From Frigoribacterium sp. PhB116 (GTDB lineage Bacteria > Actinomycetota > Actinomycetes > Actinomycetales > Microbacteriaceae): a DNA stretch of 64,000 bases. This document shows, piece by piece, positions 38,063-46,087 of the stretch. The position numbers were made by a program, and so were the translations under genes. Under the pieces are notes generated by a model, which worked only from the letters and a program-made list of their open reading frames with translations, made no database searches and was not told where the DNA came from. The stretch lies in contig NZ_SOBE01000001.1 in NCBI RefSeq assembly GCF_004364285.1, forward strand, positions 868,001 to 932,000, given 5' to 3'. How positions within the stretch are numbered: position 1 is the stretch's first letter; the number at the start of each line of letters is the position of its first letter.

Positions 38063-39016
38063 TCACGCGCCGGCCCCGACGGGGACGGGCTGCTCGCTGT
38101 CGGCGGTGCGCGCCTCCTGGGTGCTCGGCGACGGGGCGGGAGCGTCATCCCGGCCCGTGCCGCTGCGGAGCGGACGTCGCCGTGCGCGGCGATCGGCACC
38201 CAGGGCCGCCGTCATCCGGTCGAGGATGATCGCGAGCACGACGACCGAGATGCCGGCCTCGGCGCCGAGGGCGATGTCGATGCGGTTGAGGCTCGCGACG
38301 ATGTCGCCGCCGAGCCCGCCCGCGCCGACCATGCCGGCGATGACCACCATCGAGAGCGAGAGCATGATGACCTGGTTGACGCCGGCCATGATGCTCGGCT
38401 TCGCGAGCGGCAGCTGGATCTGGCGGAGGATGCGCCACGGCGACGAGCCGAACGCGTGGCCCGCCTCCACCACCTCCTTGTCGACGCCCCGGATGCCGAG
38501 CTCGGTCAGACGGACGCCGGGGGCCATCGCGAACACGACGGTCGCGACGATGCCGGGGACGACGCCGATCCGGAACAGCAGCAGGGCGGGGATCAGGTAG
38601 ACGAACGCCGGCGTCGTCTGCATGAAGTCGAGGACGGGCCGGATGATCTGCGACGCCAGGTTCGACTTGGCCGCGAGCACGCCGAGCGGGATGCTCAGCA
38701 CGATGGCCACCGCGCCGGCGACGAGCACCAGGGCCAGGGTCGACATCGCGTTCTCCCACTGGCCGAGGGTGCCGATGAACAGCAGCCCGGCCGCCGTGCC
38801 GAGGCCGAATTTCCAGCCCTTCGCGACGAAGGCCAGGGCAGCGATCACGACGACGACCGCCCAGAAGGGAGGCGCGCTGAGGAAGTACTCGACCCACTCG
38901 TAGAAGAAGGTCACGATCGCGCGGATCACGGAGAAGAAGCCGCCGAGGTGGGTGGTGACCCAGTCGACGACGACGGCGACGGCGTCGCCGAAGGGGATGC
39001 GCAGGTACTCGTTCAT
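38063..39016 (-). CDS. glycine betaine-type ABC importer permease
   Basis: 317 aa ProW/OpuAB-like permease. Six to seven helices, with VLDFMQTTPAFVYLIPALLLF, EAGHAFGSSPWRILRQIQLP as the EAA-type ATPase contact, and QVIMLSLSMVVIAGMVGAGG. A hydrophilic, Arg/Pro-rich tail follows the last helix. ATG overlaps the ATPase stop by 4 nt. Confidence 0.94.
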   Translation of the reverse strand: MNEYLRIPFGDAVAVVVDWVTTHLGGFFSVIRAIVTFFYEWVEYFLSAPPFWAVVVVIAALAFVAKGWKFGLGTAAGLLFIGTLGQWENAMSTLALVLVAGAVAIVLSIPLGVLAAKSNLASQIIRPVLDFMQTTPAFVYLIPALLLFRIGVVPGIVATVVFAMAPGVRLTELGIRGVDKEVVEAGHAFGSSPWRILRQIQLPLAKPSIMAGVNQVIMLSLSMVVIAGMVGAGGLGGDIVASLNRIDIALGAEAGISVVVLAIILDRMTAALGADRRARRRPLRSGTGRDDAPAPSPSTQEARTADSEQPVPVGAGA

Positions 39017-40317
39017 CGGAGGGCTCCCTCGGTGGTCGCGGTCGGGACGCCGGCAGGCGCCGCGAGGGTCTCGTCGAGCTCGCTCTCGGAGTAGCGGGTC
39101 ACGGGCTCGAGCACCGGGATCGGCGACGTCGAGGTGTCGACCCCGCCGAGGGCGGCCAGCAGCGTGACGCGCGGGATGACGCCGATCAGGCGGTCGCGGT
39201 CGTCGACCACGGCGATGGGCAGGGGGCTCTCGACGGCGAGCTCGAAGAGGTCGACCAGGGCGGCGTCGGGGCCCACCTTCGCGAACTCCGCGTTGACGAT
39301 CGAGGCGAGGTCGGCGTCGGCGGCCTTGACCTGGCGCATCACGTGGCCGTCGCGCACCCAGCCGAGCAGCTTCCGGTCGCGGCCGAGCACGAACAGCGCC
39401 GCGGTCTGCAGGTCGCGGAGGGTGCGGAGCGCGCCGCGCGGGCCGGCGGTCAGCTGGACGACGGCGCGGGCCGGCTCCATCACGCTCGACGCGGTGAGCA
39501 CCCTGGCGCGGTCGACGTCCTGCACGAACTGGGCGACGTAGTCGTTCGCCGGGTCGGTGAGGATGTCCTCCGGCGTGCCGATCTGGACGATGCGGCCGTC
39601 GCGCATGACGGCGATCCGGTCGCCGAGGAACATCGCCTCGTTGAGGTCGTGCGTGATGAAGACGATGGTCTTGCCGAGCGTCGCCTGCAGCTCGAGCAGC
39701 TGCTCCTGCATCTCGCGGCGGATCAGCGGGTCGAGGGCGCTGAACGCCTCGTCCATCAGCAGGATGTCGGTCTCGGCGGCGAGGGCGCGGGCCAGACCGA
39801 CGCGCTGCTGCATGCCACCCGACAGCTCGGAGGGCAGCTTGTCCTCCCAGCTTCCGAGGCCGACGACCTCGGTCATCTCCCTCGCCTTGGCGAGACGGTC
39901 GGCCTTGGGGACGCCCTGGACCTCGAGGCCGTAGGCGACGTTGTCGAGCACGGTGCGGTGCGGCAGCAGTGCGAAGTGCTGGAACACCATCGACACGTTC
40001 TGACGCCGCACCTCGCGGAGGCGCGCGGCGGGCACGTCGGAGATGGCGGACCCCGACACCTCGACCGAGCCGGAGGTGGGCTCGAGCAGGCCGTTGAGCA
40101 TCCGGATGAGCGTCGACTTGCCGGAGCCGGACAGGCCCATCACGACGAAGATCTCGCCGGGCTGCACGTCGAAGGAGGCGTCGATGACGGCGGCCGTGCC
40201 GAGGGACGCGGCCTCGGCTCGGGTGGCGCCCGCCTCCAGGCGGGTCACGGCGTCCTTGGGGCGGCGGCCGAACACCTTGTACAGGTTCCGGGCTCGCACT
40301 GCGGGGGTGGTGGTCAC
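39013..40317 (-). CDS. glycine betaine-type ABC importer ATPase with CBS domains
   Basis: 434 aa ProV/OpuAA-like ATPase. Walker A is GLSGSGKST, Q-loop is VFQHFALLPHRT, signature is ELSGGMQQRVGLARAL, Walker B is ILLMDEAFSALDP, and the switch His is ITHDLNEAM. The C-terminal ~150 residues hold a CBS-domain pair (VMRQVKAADADL, PLPIAVVDDRDRLIGVI), which in OpuA senses ionic strength or nucleotides. GTG start with GGAG 5 nt upstream. Imports betaine or similar osmoprotectants. Confidence 0.95.
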   Translation of the reverse strand: MTTTPAVRARNLYKVFGRRPKDAVTRLEAGATRAEAASLGTAAVIDASFDVQPGEIFVVMGLSGSGKSTLIRMLNGLLEPTSGSVEVSGSAISDVPAARLREVRRQNVSMVFQHFALLPHRTVLDNVAYGLEVQGVPKADRLAKAREMTEVVGLGSWEDKLPSELSGGMQQRVGLARALAAETDILLMDEAFSALDPLIRREMQEQLLELQATLGKTIVFITHDLNEAMFLGDRIAVMRDGRIVQIGTPEDILTDPANDYVAQFVQDVDRARVLTASSVMEPARAVVQLTAGPRGALRTLRDLQTAALFVLGRDRKLLGWVRDGHVMRQVKAADADLASIVNAEFAKVGPDAALVDLFELAVESPLPIAVVDDRDRLIGVIPRVTLLAALGGVDTSTSPIPVLEPVTRYSESELDETLAAPAGVPTATTEGALR

Positions 40318-40695
40318 GGGCTCTCCATGCGCACGCCGAGAGGGGCGTCCGGCCGCTCGGGCCGGAGCCGTCGGCGGCGTCCAGGTCGGGCGGACGGGTC
40401 GACGGCACGTGCGGGACGGACCGGCTCAAGCGGCGCGTGACCGGCGTCGTGCCTGGTCTGCCTCGCGAACCCGTACCCCGCTGGGCCGGTCACGGGACCG
40501 GCGCCGGCGCCACCAGACCGTACGTCGTCGCGGCCCGGTGGTCGTGGGGGCCGGCGGCAGCGCGTCCTGATGATGACGGACCCGGGTGACCGGGTCGACA
40601 CGACGGTAGCGTGGACGACACGTGACGACCAAGTCGCCGACCCCCTCCCGGGGGACCGTGCGCGTCCCCCGCGACGGCGTGTCGCCCGTGCCTGC

Positions 40696-40716
40696 GGGGA
40701 TCTCGATCGAGACCCC
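40696..40716. promoter_or_regulatory. palindrome TCTCGATCGAGA flanked by G/C runs
   Basis: A 12-bp perfect palindrome (40701-40712) with GGGG on the left and CCCC on the right, so the full hairpin has only one bulged base. It may be an operator or an RNA hairpin in the leader region. Confidence 0.35.
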
Positions 40717-40779
40717 ATCGTTACAGAGCCTGCACGCACCGGGCCGCGCCTCCTGGTCCCGCGCGCTGCGGCGAGGGAA

Positions 40780-40796
40780 GGTGCACATCGTGCACC
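40780..40796. promoter_or_regulatory. inverted repeat GGTGCAC-N3-GTGCACC over the -35 of the AnsP-like gene
   Basis: Two perfect 7-bp arms separated by 3 bp. The site covers the position where the -35 should lie (17 bp upstream of TACGGT), a classic repressor position. The regulator is not in the window or not identifiable. Confidence 0.5.
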
Positions 40797-40804
40797 GAGG
40801 GGTC

Positions 40805-40810
40805 TACGGT
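40805..40810 (+). promoter_or_regulatory. -10 element (TACGGT) for a leaderless AnsP-like mRNA
   Basis: TACGGT ends exactly 6 nt before the ATG at 40817, with no Shine-Dalgarno sequence. Confidence 0.55.
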
Positions 40811-40816
40811 CGTCCC

Positions 40817-42364
40817 ATGACGAGCCCCTCGAACGAGGGTGGCCGCGCCGCCGCCCCCGACCACGTTCCCCAGGATTTCTCGCACGAGCAGGAGGGGTTC
40901 CACCAGGGGCTGAAGCCGCGCCAGCTGCAGATGATCGCCATCGGCGGTGCGATCGGGACAGGACTGTTCCTCGGCGCCGGCGGCCGGCTCGCCTCGGCGG
41001 GCCCCGCGCTGGCGATCGTCTTCGCGATCTGCGGCGTCTTCGCCTTCTTCATCCTCCGCGCCCTCGGCGAGCTCGTGCTGCACCGCCCCTCCTCGGGGTC
41101 GTTCGTCTCGTACGCCCGCGAGTTCTTCGGCGAGAAGGCCGCGTACGCCGCCGGCTGGATGTACTTCCTGAACTGGGCGATGACCGCCATCGTCGACGTC
41201 ACCGCCGTCGCCCTCTACCTGCACTACTGGAGCGCCTTCACGTCGGCGCCCGACTGGCTGCTCGCCCTCGTGGCGCTGGCCGTCGTGCTCTCGGTCAACC
41301 TGCTGGCCGTCAAGGTGTTCGGCGAGATGGAGTTCTGGTTCGCGATCATCAAGGTCGCGGCGCTCGTGGTGTTCCTCGTCGTGGGCGTCGTGTGGCTCGC
41401 GGCGTCGTTCCCCGTGACGAGCGGGGGCGAGTCGATCGACACGGGCTGGTCGGTGATCGCGGCGAGCGGGATCCTGCCGAACGGCCTCCTGCCCGCGGTC
41501 ATCGTCATCCAGGGCGTCGTGTTCGCCTACGCCGCGATCGAGCTCGTCGGCACCGCCTCCGGCGAGACGCAGCACCCCGAGAAGGTCGTCCCCCGGGCGA
41601 TCAACACCGTCATCATCCGCATCGCGGTGTTCTACGTCGGCAGCCTGGTGCTGCTGTCGCTGCTGCTGCCGTACACGTCGTACGAGGCCGGCCAGAGCCC
41701 GTTCGTCACCTTCTTCGGCAGCATCGGCAGCCCCGAGGTGGGCGAGGTGGCCGGCTCGATCATGAACTTCGTGGTCGTCACCGCCGCGCTCTCGAGCCTG
41801 AACGCCGGCCTCTACTCGACCGGCCGCGTGCTGCACTCGATGGGCATGAACGGCTCGGCACCGAAGTTCACGACGAAGATGTCGAAGGGCGGCGTGCCCT
41901 TCGGCGGCATCCTGCTCACCGCGAGCATCACCCTGTTGGGCGTCGTGCTGAACGCGGTCGTCGGCGCGAACACCGCGTTCGAGATCGTCCTCAACATCGC
42001 CTCGCTCGGCATCCTGACCGCGTGGGGCACGATCATCCTCTGCCAGATGCGACTGCGGCAGTGGGCCAAGCAGGGCAAGGCCGAGGAGCCGTCGTTCCGC
42101 CTGCCCGGCGCGCCCGTGACGAGCTACCTCACGCTGGCCTTCCTGCTGGCGGTCGTCGTGCTGATGGCGATCGACTGGCCGATCGGCTCGTTCACCGTCA
42201 TGTCGCTCGTCGTCATCATCCCGCTGCTGATCCTCGGCTGGCACCTCCAGCGCGACCGCATCCTCGCGGCGGCACGGCTGCGCGAGGGCATGACGGGCCC
42301 CTACCCGGTCACTGGTCGCGACGCGTCGTCGCAGCTGCCCCGCGACGACCGCGGACAGGACTAG
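40817..42364 (+). CDS. ansP: amino-acid permease, AnsP (L-asparagine) type
   Basis: 515 aa APC-superfamily permease with 12 helices. The N-terminal block [20 protein letters not shown], then [15 protein letters not shown] and [20 protein letters not shown] with [17 protein letters not shown], matches mycobacterial AnsP closely as I recall it. The related D-serine/alanine/glycine group is the alternative. Imports amino acids by proton symport at the membrane. ATG 40817 is chosen because the family begins here and a -10 lies 6 nt before it. An inverted repeat over the -35 implies repression. Confidence 0.9.
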   Translation: MTSPSNEGGRAAAPDHVPQDFSHEQEGFHQGLKPRQLQMIAIGGAIGTGLFLGAGGRLASAGPALAIVFAICGVFAFFILRALGELVLHRPSSGSFVSYAREFFGEKAAYAAGWMYFLNWAMTAIVDVTAVALYLHYWSAFTSAPDWLLALVALAVVLSVNLLAVKVFGEMEFWFAIIKVAALVVFLVVGVVWLAASFPVTSGGESIDTGWSVIAASGILPNGLLPAVIVIQGVVFAYAAIELVGTASGETQHPEKVVPRAINTVIIRIAVFYVGSLVLLSLLLPYTSYEAGQSPFVTFFGSIGSPEVGEVAGSIMNFVVVTAALSSLNAGLYSTGRVLHSMGMNGSAPKFTTKMSKGGVPFGGILLTASITLLGVVLNAVVGANTAFEIVLNIASLGILTAWGTIILCQMRLRQWAKQGKAEEPSFRLPGAPVTSYLTLAFLLAVVVLMAIDWPIGSFTVMSLVVIIPLLILGWHLQRDRILAAARLREGMTGPYPVTGRDASSQLPRDDRGQD

Positions 42365-42388
42365 ACCGCGGCGCTCGGGCAGCCGAGG

Positions 42389-43159
42389 TCAGAAGAGGGG
42401 CCAGGGGACGGCGGGCGCTTGGCCCTCGGGCTCGGGGAAGGCGCCCGTCGACCGGAGGCGGGCGCACCGTGCCTGGAGGGCTGCGAGCTCGGCCTCGGTG
42501 ACCAGCCCGCCGAGGACGGCCCCCAGCTCGCCGCCGAGCTGCCGCTCGACCCGGGCCACGCCGTCGAGCTCGTCGCTCGTCAGGGGCTCGCCGGCCCAGC
42601 CCCAGAGGACGGTGCGGAGCTTGTGCTCGACGTGCAGGGTCAGGCCGTGGTCGACTCCGTGTCGTCGGCCGTCCGGCATCGCCAGGACGTGGGCGCCCTT
42701 GCGGTCCGCGTTGTTCACGACGACGTCGAAGACGGCCATCCGGCGGAGGGCGGCAGAGTCCTCGTGCACGAGCGCCACCGGCTCGTCGTCCTCGTCGAGG
42801 CCCTCGAGCACCGTGCGCCAGCCGTCCTCGGGCACGTCGGCCGAGGGCAGCAGGTCGACGGCGTCCTGCTCGGGATCGACGTCGCACCAGAGCTGCACCA
42901 TGCCGGGGCCGAGCGGGCCGTCACGGAGCCAGGTGCGCGGGACGACGTCCCAGCCGAGCGCCTCGGACACGTGCCAGGAGGCGACCTCCCGGGAGGCGAG
43001 GTCGCCGTCCGGGAAGTCCCACAGGGGTCGCTCGCCCGCGACCGGCTTGTAGACGACGACCACGCCCTCGACCTCGCCGACGAACGTCGCGTTGGAGGCG
43101 GTGGTCACCCGGCCCGTGAGCGTCAGCTCCCCCGTCACCAGGTCGGGCCCGGTCGTCAC
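42389..43159 (-). CDS. SCO1664-family protein (PI3/4-kinase-like fold)
   Basis: 256 aa. Recognised as the third member of a conserved actinobacterial triad. Kinase-like traits: VVVYKPVAGERPLWDFPDGD with the ATP-lysine, VASWHVSEALGWDVVPRTWL, the catalytic VFDVVVNNADRKGAHVLAM and RHGVDHGLTLHVEHKLRTVLWGW resembling the DxH/HGL motifs of PI3/4-kinase-like HipA relatives. GTG start shares GTGA with the DUF3090 stop. The target is unknown. In relatives the triad precedes mshC of mycothiol synthesis, but mshC is not next to it here. Confidence 0.87.
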   Translation of the reverse strand: MTTGPDLVTGELTLTGRVTTASNATFVGEVEGVVVVYKPVAGERPLWDFPDGDLASREVASWHVSEALGWDVVPRTWLRDGPLGPGMVQLWCDVDPEQDAVDLLPSADVPEDGWRTVLEGLDEDDEPVALVHEDSAALRRMAVFDVVVNNADRKGAHVLAMPDGRRHGVDHGLTLHVEHKLRTVLWGWAGEPLTSDELDGVARVERQLGGELGAVLGGLVTEAELAALQARCARLRSTGAFPEPEGQAPAVPWPLF

Positions 43160-43722
43160 CAGGAGTCGCCGGGGACGGCGCAGACGTGGCCCTCGGGATC
43201 CATGGGCGCGCCGCAGAGGGGGCAGAGCGGACGACCGGCGCCCACGACCTCGAGGGTGCGGGCGGCGAAGGCCCTGGCGGTGCCGACGGGGAGCCGCAGG
43301 GTCATCATCTCGACGGGCTCGACGGCGTCGTCCGCATCGAGGTCGACGTCGAGGTCGTCGTCGCCGGGATCGGCGAGGGGGTAGGCCTCGACGACGACCT
43401 GGGCGGTGGACGGGTCCCAGCCGAGGCTCAGGGCGCCGACGCGGAACTCGGCCTCGACCGGCTGGTCCAGGGGCGCGTGGTCGACGAGCTCGTCGGGCGT
43501 CGTCTCGGGCACGCTGGCGGGGTTGCCCTCGACGCGGCGCACCTCGTCGAGGATCTCGTCGATCTTGTGGGCGAGGACGGCGGACTGCTCCTTCTCGAGG
43601 GCGACGCTGACGACACGTCGGCCGTCGCGGGCCTGGAGGTAGAAGGTGCGGGCTCCGGGAAGCCCGACGGTGCCGACGACGACGCGGTCGGGCCAGTCGA
43701 ACCCGTGGACGATGGTGGGCAT
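43156..43722 (-). CDS. DUF3090 family protein
   Basis: 188 aa. Begins HGFDWPDRVVVGTVGLPGARTFYLQARDG, as is typical of the family. The C-terminus carries two Cys pairs, PLCPLCGAPMDPEGHVCAVPG, looking like a small zinc-binding knuckle. The middle is acidic. Always found with the histidine phosphatase and SCO1664-type genes in actinobacteria. Function unknown. Lies 45 bp after the phosphatase and overlaps the next gene by 4 nt. Confidence 0.88.
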   Translation of the reverse strand: MPTIVHGFDWPDRVVVGTVGLPGARTFYLQARDGRRVVSVALEKEQSAVLAHKIDEILDEVRRVEGNPASVPETTPDELVDHAPLDQPVEAEFRVGALSLGWDPSTAQVVVEAYPLADPGDDDLDVDLDADDAVEPVEMMTLRLPVGTARAFAARTLEVVGAGRPLCPLCGAPMDPEGHVCAVPGDSW

Positions 43723-43767
43723 GACTCCATCCTACGAGCGGTGCGGACGGGTGTCCGGGGCCGGCTC

Positions 43768-44460
43768 TCAGACGGTGCCCGCGCCTCCCCCGACTGCGGC
43801 GTCGGCGCTCGGCGCCGAGCCTCGCAGCCAGCTGAGGTCGCCTCCGTCGGTGTTGGTGGCGAGGACGTCGGTGCGGTGCGCGCCGTAGCGGAGGATCGAC
43901 ACCGAGGCAGGTCCGACCGAGATGCGCTGGAACAGGTCCAGGTGCACGCCGAGCGCATCGGCGAGGACCGACTTGATTACGTCTCCGTGGCTGACCGCGA
44001 GCCAGACGGCTCCCGGCCCGTGCTCCTGCTCGACCGCGGCGTCGTGGGCGCGGATCGCGCTCACGGCGCGGTGCTGCATGCCCGACATCGTCTCGCCGCC
44101 CGGGAAGGTCACGGCCGAGGGCTGGCGCTGGACCGTCTGCCAGAGGTCCTCGCTCGCCAGCTCCGAGAGGGGCCGGCCCTGCCAGTCCCCGTAGTCGCAC
44201 TCGGTGATCGCGGCGTCGACCAGCACGCTGAAGGCGGCGTCGGCGGACTGCTGCGCCACGATGGCCTCGGTCGTCTCACGGCACCGCTCGAGCGGCGAGG
44301 TCACGACCCGGGCGAAGGGCACCACGGCGAGCCGCGCCCCGGTCGCGGCGGCCTGCTGCCGTCCGACCTCGTCGAGCAGCACCCCGGGAGTGCGCCCCGC
44401 GAGCACCCCCGTCGCGTTCGCCGTCGTCCGCCCGTGCCGCACCACCACAACAGTCGCCAT
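43768..44460 (-). CDS. histidine phosphatase, MSMEG_4193-type
   Basis: 230 aa phosphoglycerate-mutase-like phosphatase. Catalytic RHG at residues 8-10 (VVVRHGRTTANATGVLAGRT), a second Arg in SPLERCRETTEA, Glu in ITECDYGDWQGRPLSEL, and the distal His in LAVSHGDVIKSVLADALG. First gene of the phosphatase-DUF3090-SCO1664 operon. ATG 6 nt after TAGGGT, so the mRNA is probably leaderless. A phosphatase with a kinase-like partner in one operon suggests a phosphorylation switch or a shared small-molecule substrate (inference). Confidence 0.9.
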   Translation of the reverse strand: MATVVVVRHGRTTANATGVLAGRTPGVLLDEVGRQQAAATGARLAVVPFARVVTSPLERCRETTEAIVAQQSADAAFSVLVDAAITECDYGDWQGRPLSELASEDLWQTVQRQPSAVTFPGGETMSGMQHRAVSAIRAHDAAVEQEHGPGAVWLAVSHGDVIKSVLADALGVHLDLFQRISVGPASVSILRYGAHRTDVLATNTDGGDLSWLRGSAPSADAAVGGGAGTV

Positions 44461-44466
44461 CCCGCC

Positions 44467-44472
44467 ACCCTA
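44467..44472 (-). promoter_or_regulatory. -10 element (TAGGGT) for the leaderless phosphatase operon
   Basis: TAGGGT on the minus strand ends exactly 6 nt before the ATG. Confidence 0.55.
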
Positions 44473-44514
44473 GGCCCGCCCCGCCCTTCCCTCCCCGGCC
44501 CCCGACCCATCTCT

Positions 44515-44636
44515 CGCCGAAGGCGGCCAGCGAAGCGCCGCCCGACTCACCTGTCGCCGAAGGGGGGCCAGGGAAGCGCCGCCCGACTCACCTGGCGCCG
44601 AAGGGGGGCCAGCGAAGCGCCGCCCCGAGCCCCGAC
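44515..44636. repeat. three tandem copies of a ~40-bp repeat
   Basis: Units begin CGCCGAAG at 44515, 44555 and 44596 (spacing 40 and 41 bp). Each runs through a GGCCAGCGAAGCGCCGCC-like core to a CTCACCTG end. They lie between the phosphatase promoter and the tRNA-Lys terminator. No ORF with coding character crosses them. Confidence 0.85.
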
Positions 44637-44713
44637 GCACCAGCACCTGGCGGCACGAGTCTCGGCACCGCCCGACCCGAGCCGCACGTCGCCGGAGGCG
44701 ACGAAAGGCATGC

Positions 44714-44755
44714 AAAAAATCCCCCGCGAAGAAGCGAAGCTTCGAACACGGGGGA
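44714..44755 (-). terminator. Rho-independent terminator of tRNA-Lys
   Basis: On the minus strand TCCCCCG pairs with CGGGGGA, followed by a run of six T. It is the only terminator noted here with a proper T-tract; the loop contains a small CGAAGCTTCG palindrome. Confidence 0.85.
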
Positions 44756-44770
44756 CCCATTTTTTGTTCG

Positions 44771-44843
<73 letters not shown>

Positions 44844-44873
44844 GTGCTGCGCGGCGTGGCGCAACGAGGAATG

Positions 44874-44884
44874 ACTCTAGCATG
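44874..44884. promoter_or_regulatory. overlapping -10 elements between tRNA-Lys and bcp
   Basis: The plus strand reads TAGCAT (44878-44883), facing the peroxiredoxin. The minus strand reads TAGAGT (44879-44874) and also CATGCT, facing tRNA-Lys. The TAGCATG core is the same as in the fructosamine-kinase/corA divergent promoter, but here the mRNA would have a leader of about 50 nt. Confidence 0.4.
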
Positions 44885-44940
44885 AGAATCGACCCCCTGA
44901 GAACCACCGGCGCCCCTGCGCGCCGCCAGATCGGAGCACC

Positions 44941-45411
44941 ATGTCCACGAAGCTCGAGAAGGGCGCCGCGGCGCCTTCGTTCACCCTCGACGACGAGTCG
45001 GGTGCGCCCGTCTCCCTGTCGGACTTCGCGGGTCGCAAGGTGATCGTGTACTTCTACCCGGCGGCGTCGACGCCGGGCTGCACGACGCAGGCGTGCGACT
45101 TCCGCGACAACATCAACTCGTTGGCGGGCTCGGGCTACCAGGTGCTGGGCGTGTCGAAGGACGCTCCGGAGGCGCTCCGCCGGTTCAAGGACGAGCAGGG
45201 CCTGAACTTCCCCCTGCTGTCCGACCCGGAGCTGACGGTGCACCAGGAGTACGGCGCCTGGGGCGAGAAGAACAACTACGGCCGCGTCGTCACCGGCACG
45301 ATCCGGTCGACGTTCGTGCTCGACGAGCAGGGCGTGGTGCAGCTCCCGTTGTACAACGTGAAGGCGACGGGCCACGTGGCGTCGCTGCGGAAGAAGCTCG
45401 GCCTCGACTGA
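44941..45411 (+). CDS. bcp: thiol peroxidase, Bcp/PrxQ type peroxiredoxin
   Basis: 156 aa, cytoplasmic. Reduces hydrogen peroxide and organic peroxides with thioredoxin-type donors. Peroxidatic Cys47 lies in STPGCTTQACDFRD and the resolving Cys52 is five residues on, which is the two-Cys PrxQ pattern. YFYPAASTPG and LLSDPELTVHQEYGAWGEK are standard. ATG has GGAG upstream. Stands alone, with a terminator shared with the convergent membrane gene. Confidence 0.96.
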   Translation: MSTKLEKGAAAPSFTLDDESGAPVSLSDFAGRKVIVYFYPAASTPGCTTQACDFRDNINSLAGSGYQVLGVSKDAPEALRRFKDEQGLNFPLLSDPELTVHQEYGAWGEKNNYGRVVTGTIRSTFVLDEQGVVQLPLYNVKATGHVASLRKKLGLD

Positions 45412-45420
45412 GCCTCCCCG

Positions 45421-45475
45421 ACGACGCCTCGCCCCGCCGCGCCCCTTCAGTAGGTGCGAGGCGGGGCGTCGTCAC
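45421..45475. terminator. terminator shared by bcp and the convergent membrane gene
   Basis: GACGACG and CCCCGCC on the left pair with GGCGGGG and CGTCGTC on the right, with a 5-nt bulge. The hairpin overlaps the last codons of the membrane gene. Confidence 0.65.
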
Positions 45476-45905
45476 GTGCGGAGGTCACGGCGACGACGCT
45501 GGGGACGAGCAGCAGCACCACGACGAGCACGGCGGGCACGATGAGCCAGAGCCCCACGGAGGGGTTGGCGAAGGTCCCCTGCAGGCTGCCGACGCCGACG
45601 GCGATCTGCAGCACCTGCCACACGATCGCGGCTCCCCGGATCCAGCCTCGGCCCCGGAGCGCGCCGACGACGATGGCGCCGAGCCAGACCGTGGCGATGA
45701 GAGTGAGCAGCAGGATCGCCGCGGCGGCCGCGTAGGAGTCCGGCTGCACCGTGAGGATCTCGATCAGGAGGTACGCCGTCGCCACGGCGAGCAGCGCAGC
45801 CTCGGCCGCGAGCAGCAGGACGAGCAGCCAGAAGAGGGCGGGACGTGACGGTGTCGCAGAACGACCTGTCCTCTCGGGAGGGGTGTCTCCGGACTGCTCG
45901 GTCAC
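45447..45905 (-). CDS. four-helix membrane protein, unknown
   Basis: 152 aa from the GTG at 45905, which has a strong AGGAGGG Shine-Dalgarno 7 nt upstream; the frame is open further upstream without one. A hydrophilic N-terminus of about 25 residues is followed by four hydrophobic segments (ALFWLLVLLLAAEAALLAV, AAAAILLLTLIATVWLGAIV, IRGAAIVWQVLQIAVGVGSL, VGLWLIVPAVLVVVLLLVPS). Similar to small integral membrane proteins of actinobacteria. Divergent from whiB1. Function unknown. Confidence 0.82.
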   Translation of the reverse strand: MTEQSGDTPPERTGRSATPSRPALFWLLVLLLAAEAALLAVATAYLLIEILTVQPDSYAAAAAILLLTLIATVWLGAIVVGALRGRGWIRGAAIVWQVLQIAVGVGSLQGTFANPSVGLWLIVPAVLVVVLLLVPSVVAVTSARDDAPPRTY

Positions 45906-45943
45906 GCTCGATCCCTCCTGAGAATCCTTGATCTGGCGGTTCC

Positions 45944-45949
45944 AGTATG
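45944..45949 (-). promoter_or_regulatory. candidate -10 (CATACT) for the four-helix membrane gene
   Basis: CATACT on the minus strand, about 39 nt before the GTG. The remaining gap up to whiB1 (45950-46087) shows no unambiguous whiB1 promoter. Confidence 0.35.
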
Positions 45950-46087
45950 CGACCATATTCGAGGTCGAAGTGACGCGTACGTCGTGGTGCGCGCCTCCCA
46001 ATGAATCGAAGTCTCTCGGCTTTCTTCCCCCCACCGGAACCCGGCGCTTCGACGTGCCCGGTCCAGCACCCAAAGGAGTACCCATCG

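Larger units (their letters stand above)
40318..40816. other. 500-bp divergent intergenic region between betaine ATPase and AnsP-like permease
   Basis: No credible gene is seen. It holds a TCTCGATCGAGA palindrome (40701-40712), an operator-like inverted repeat (40780-40796), a -10 for the permease (40805-40810) and another TAGCGT (40606-40611). The frame of the permease is open back to a GTG at 40622, but that stretch lacks family similarity. Confidence 0.5.

Noticed and set aside
40622-40816. In-frame GTG 65 codons upstream of the AnsP-like ATG
   Set aside because: The added stretch has no membrane or family features, and a -10 with leaderless spacing plus an operator-like repeat lie inside it.
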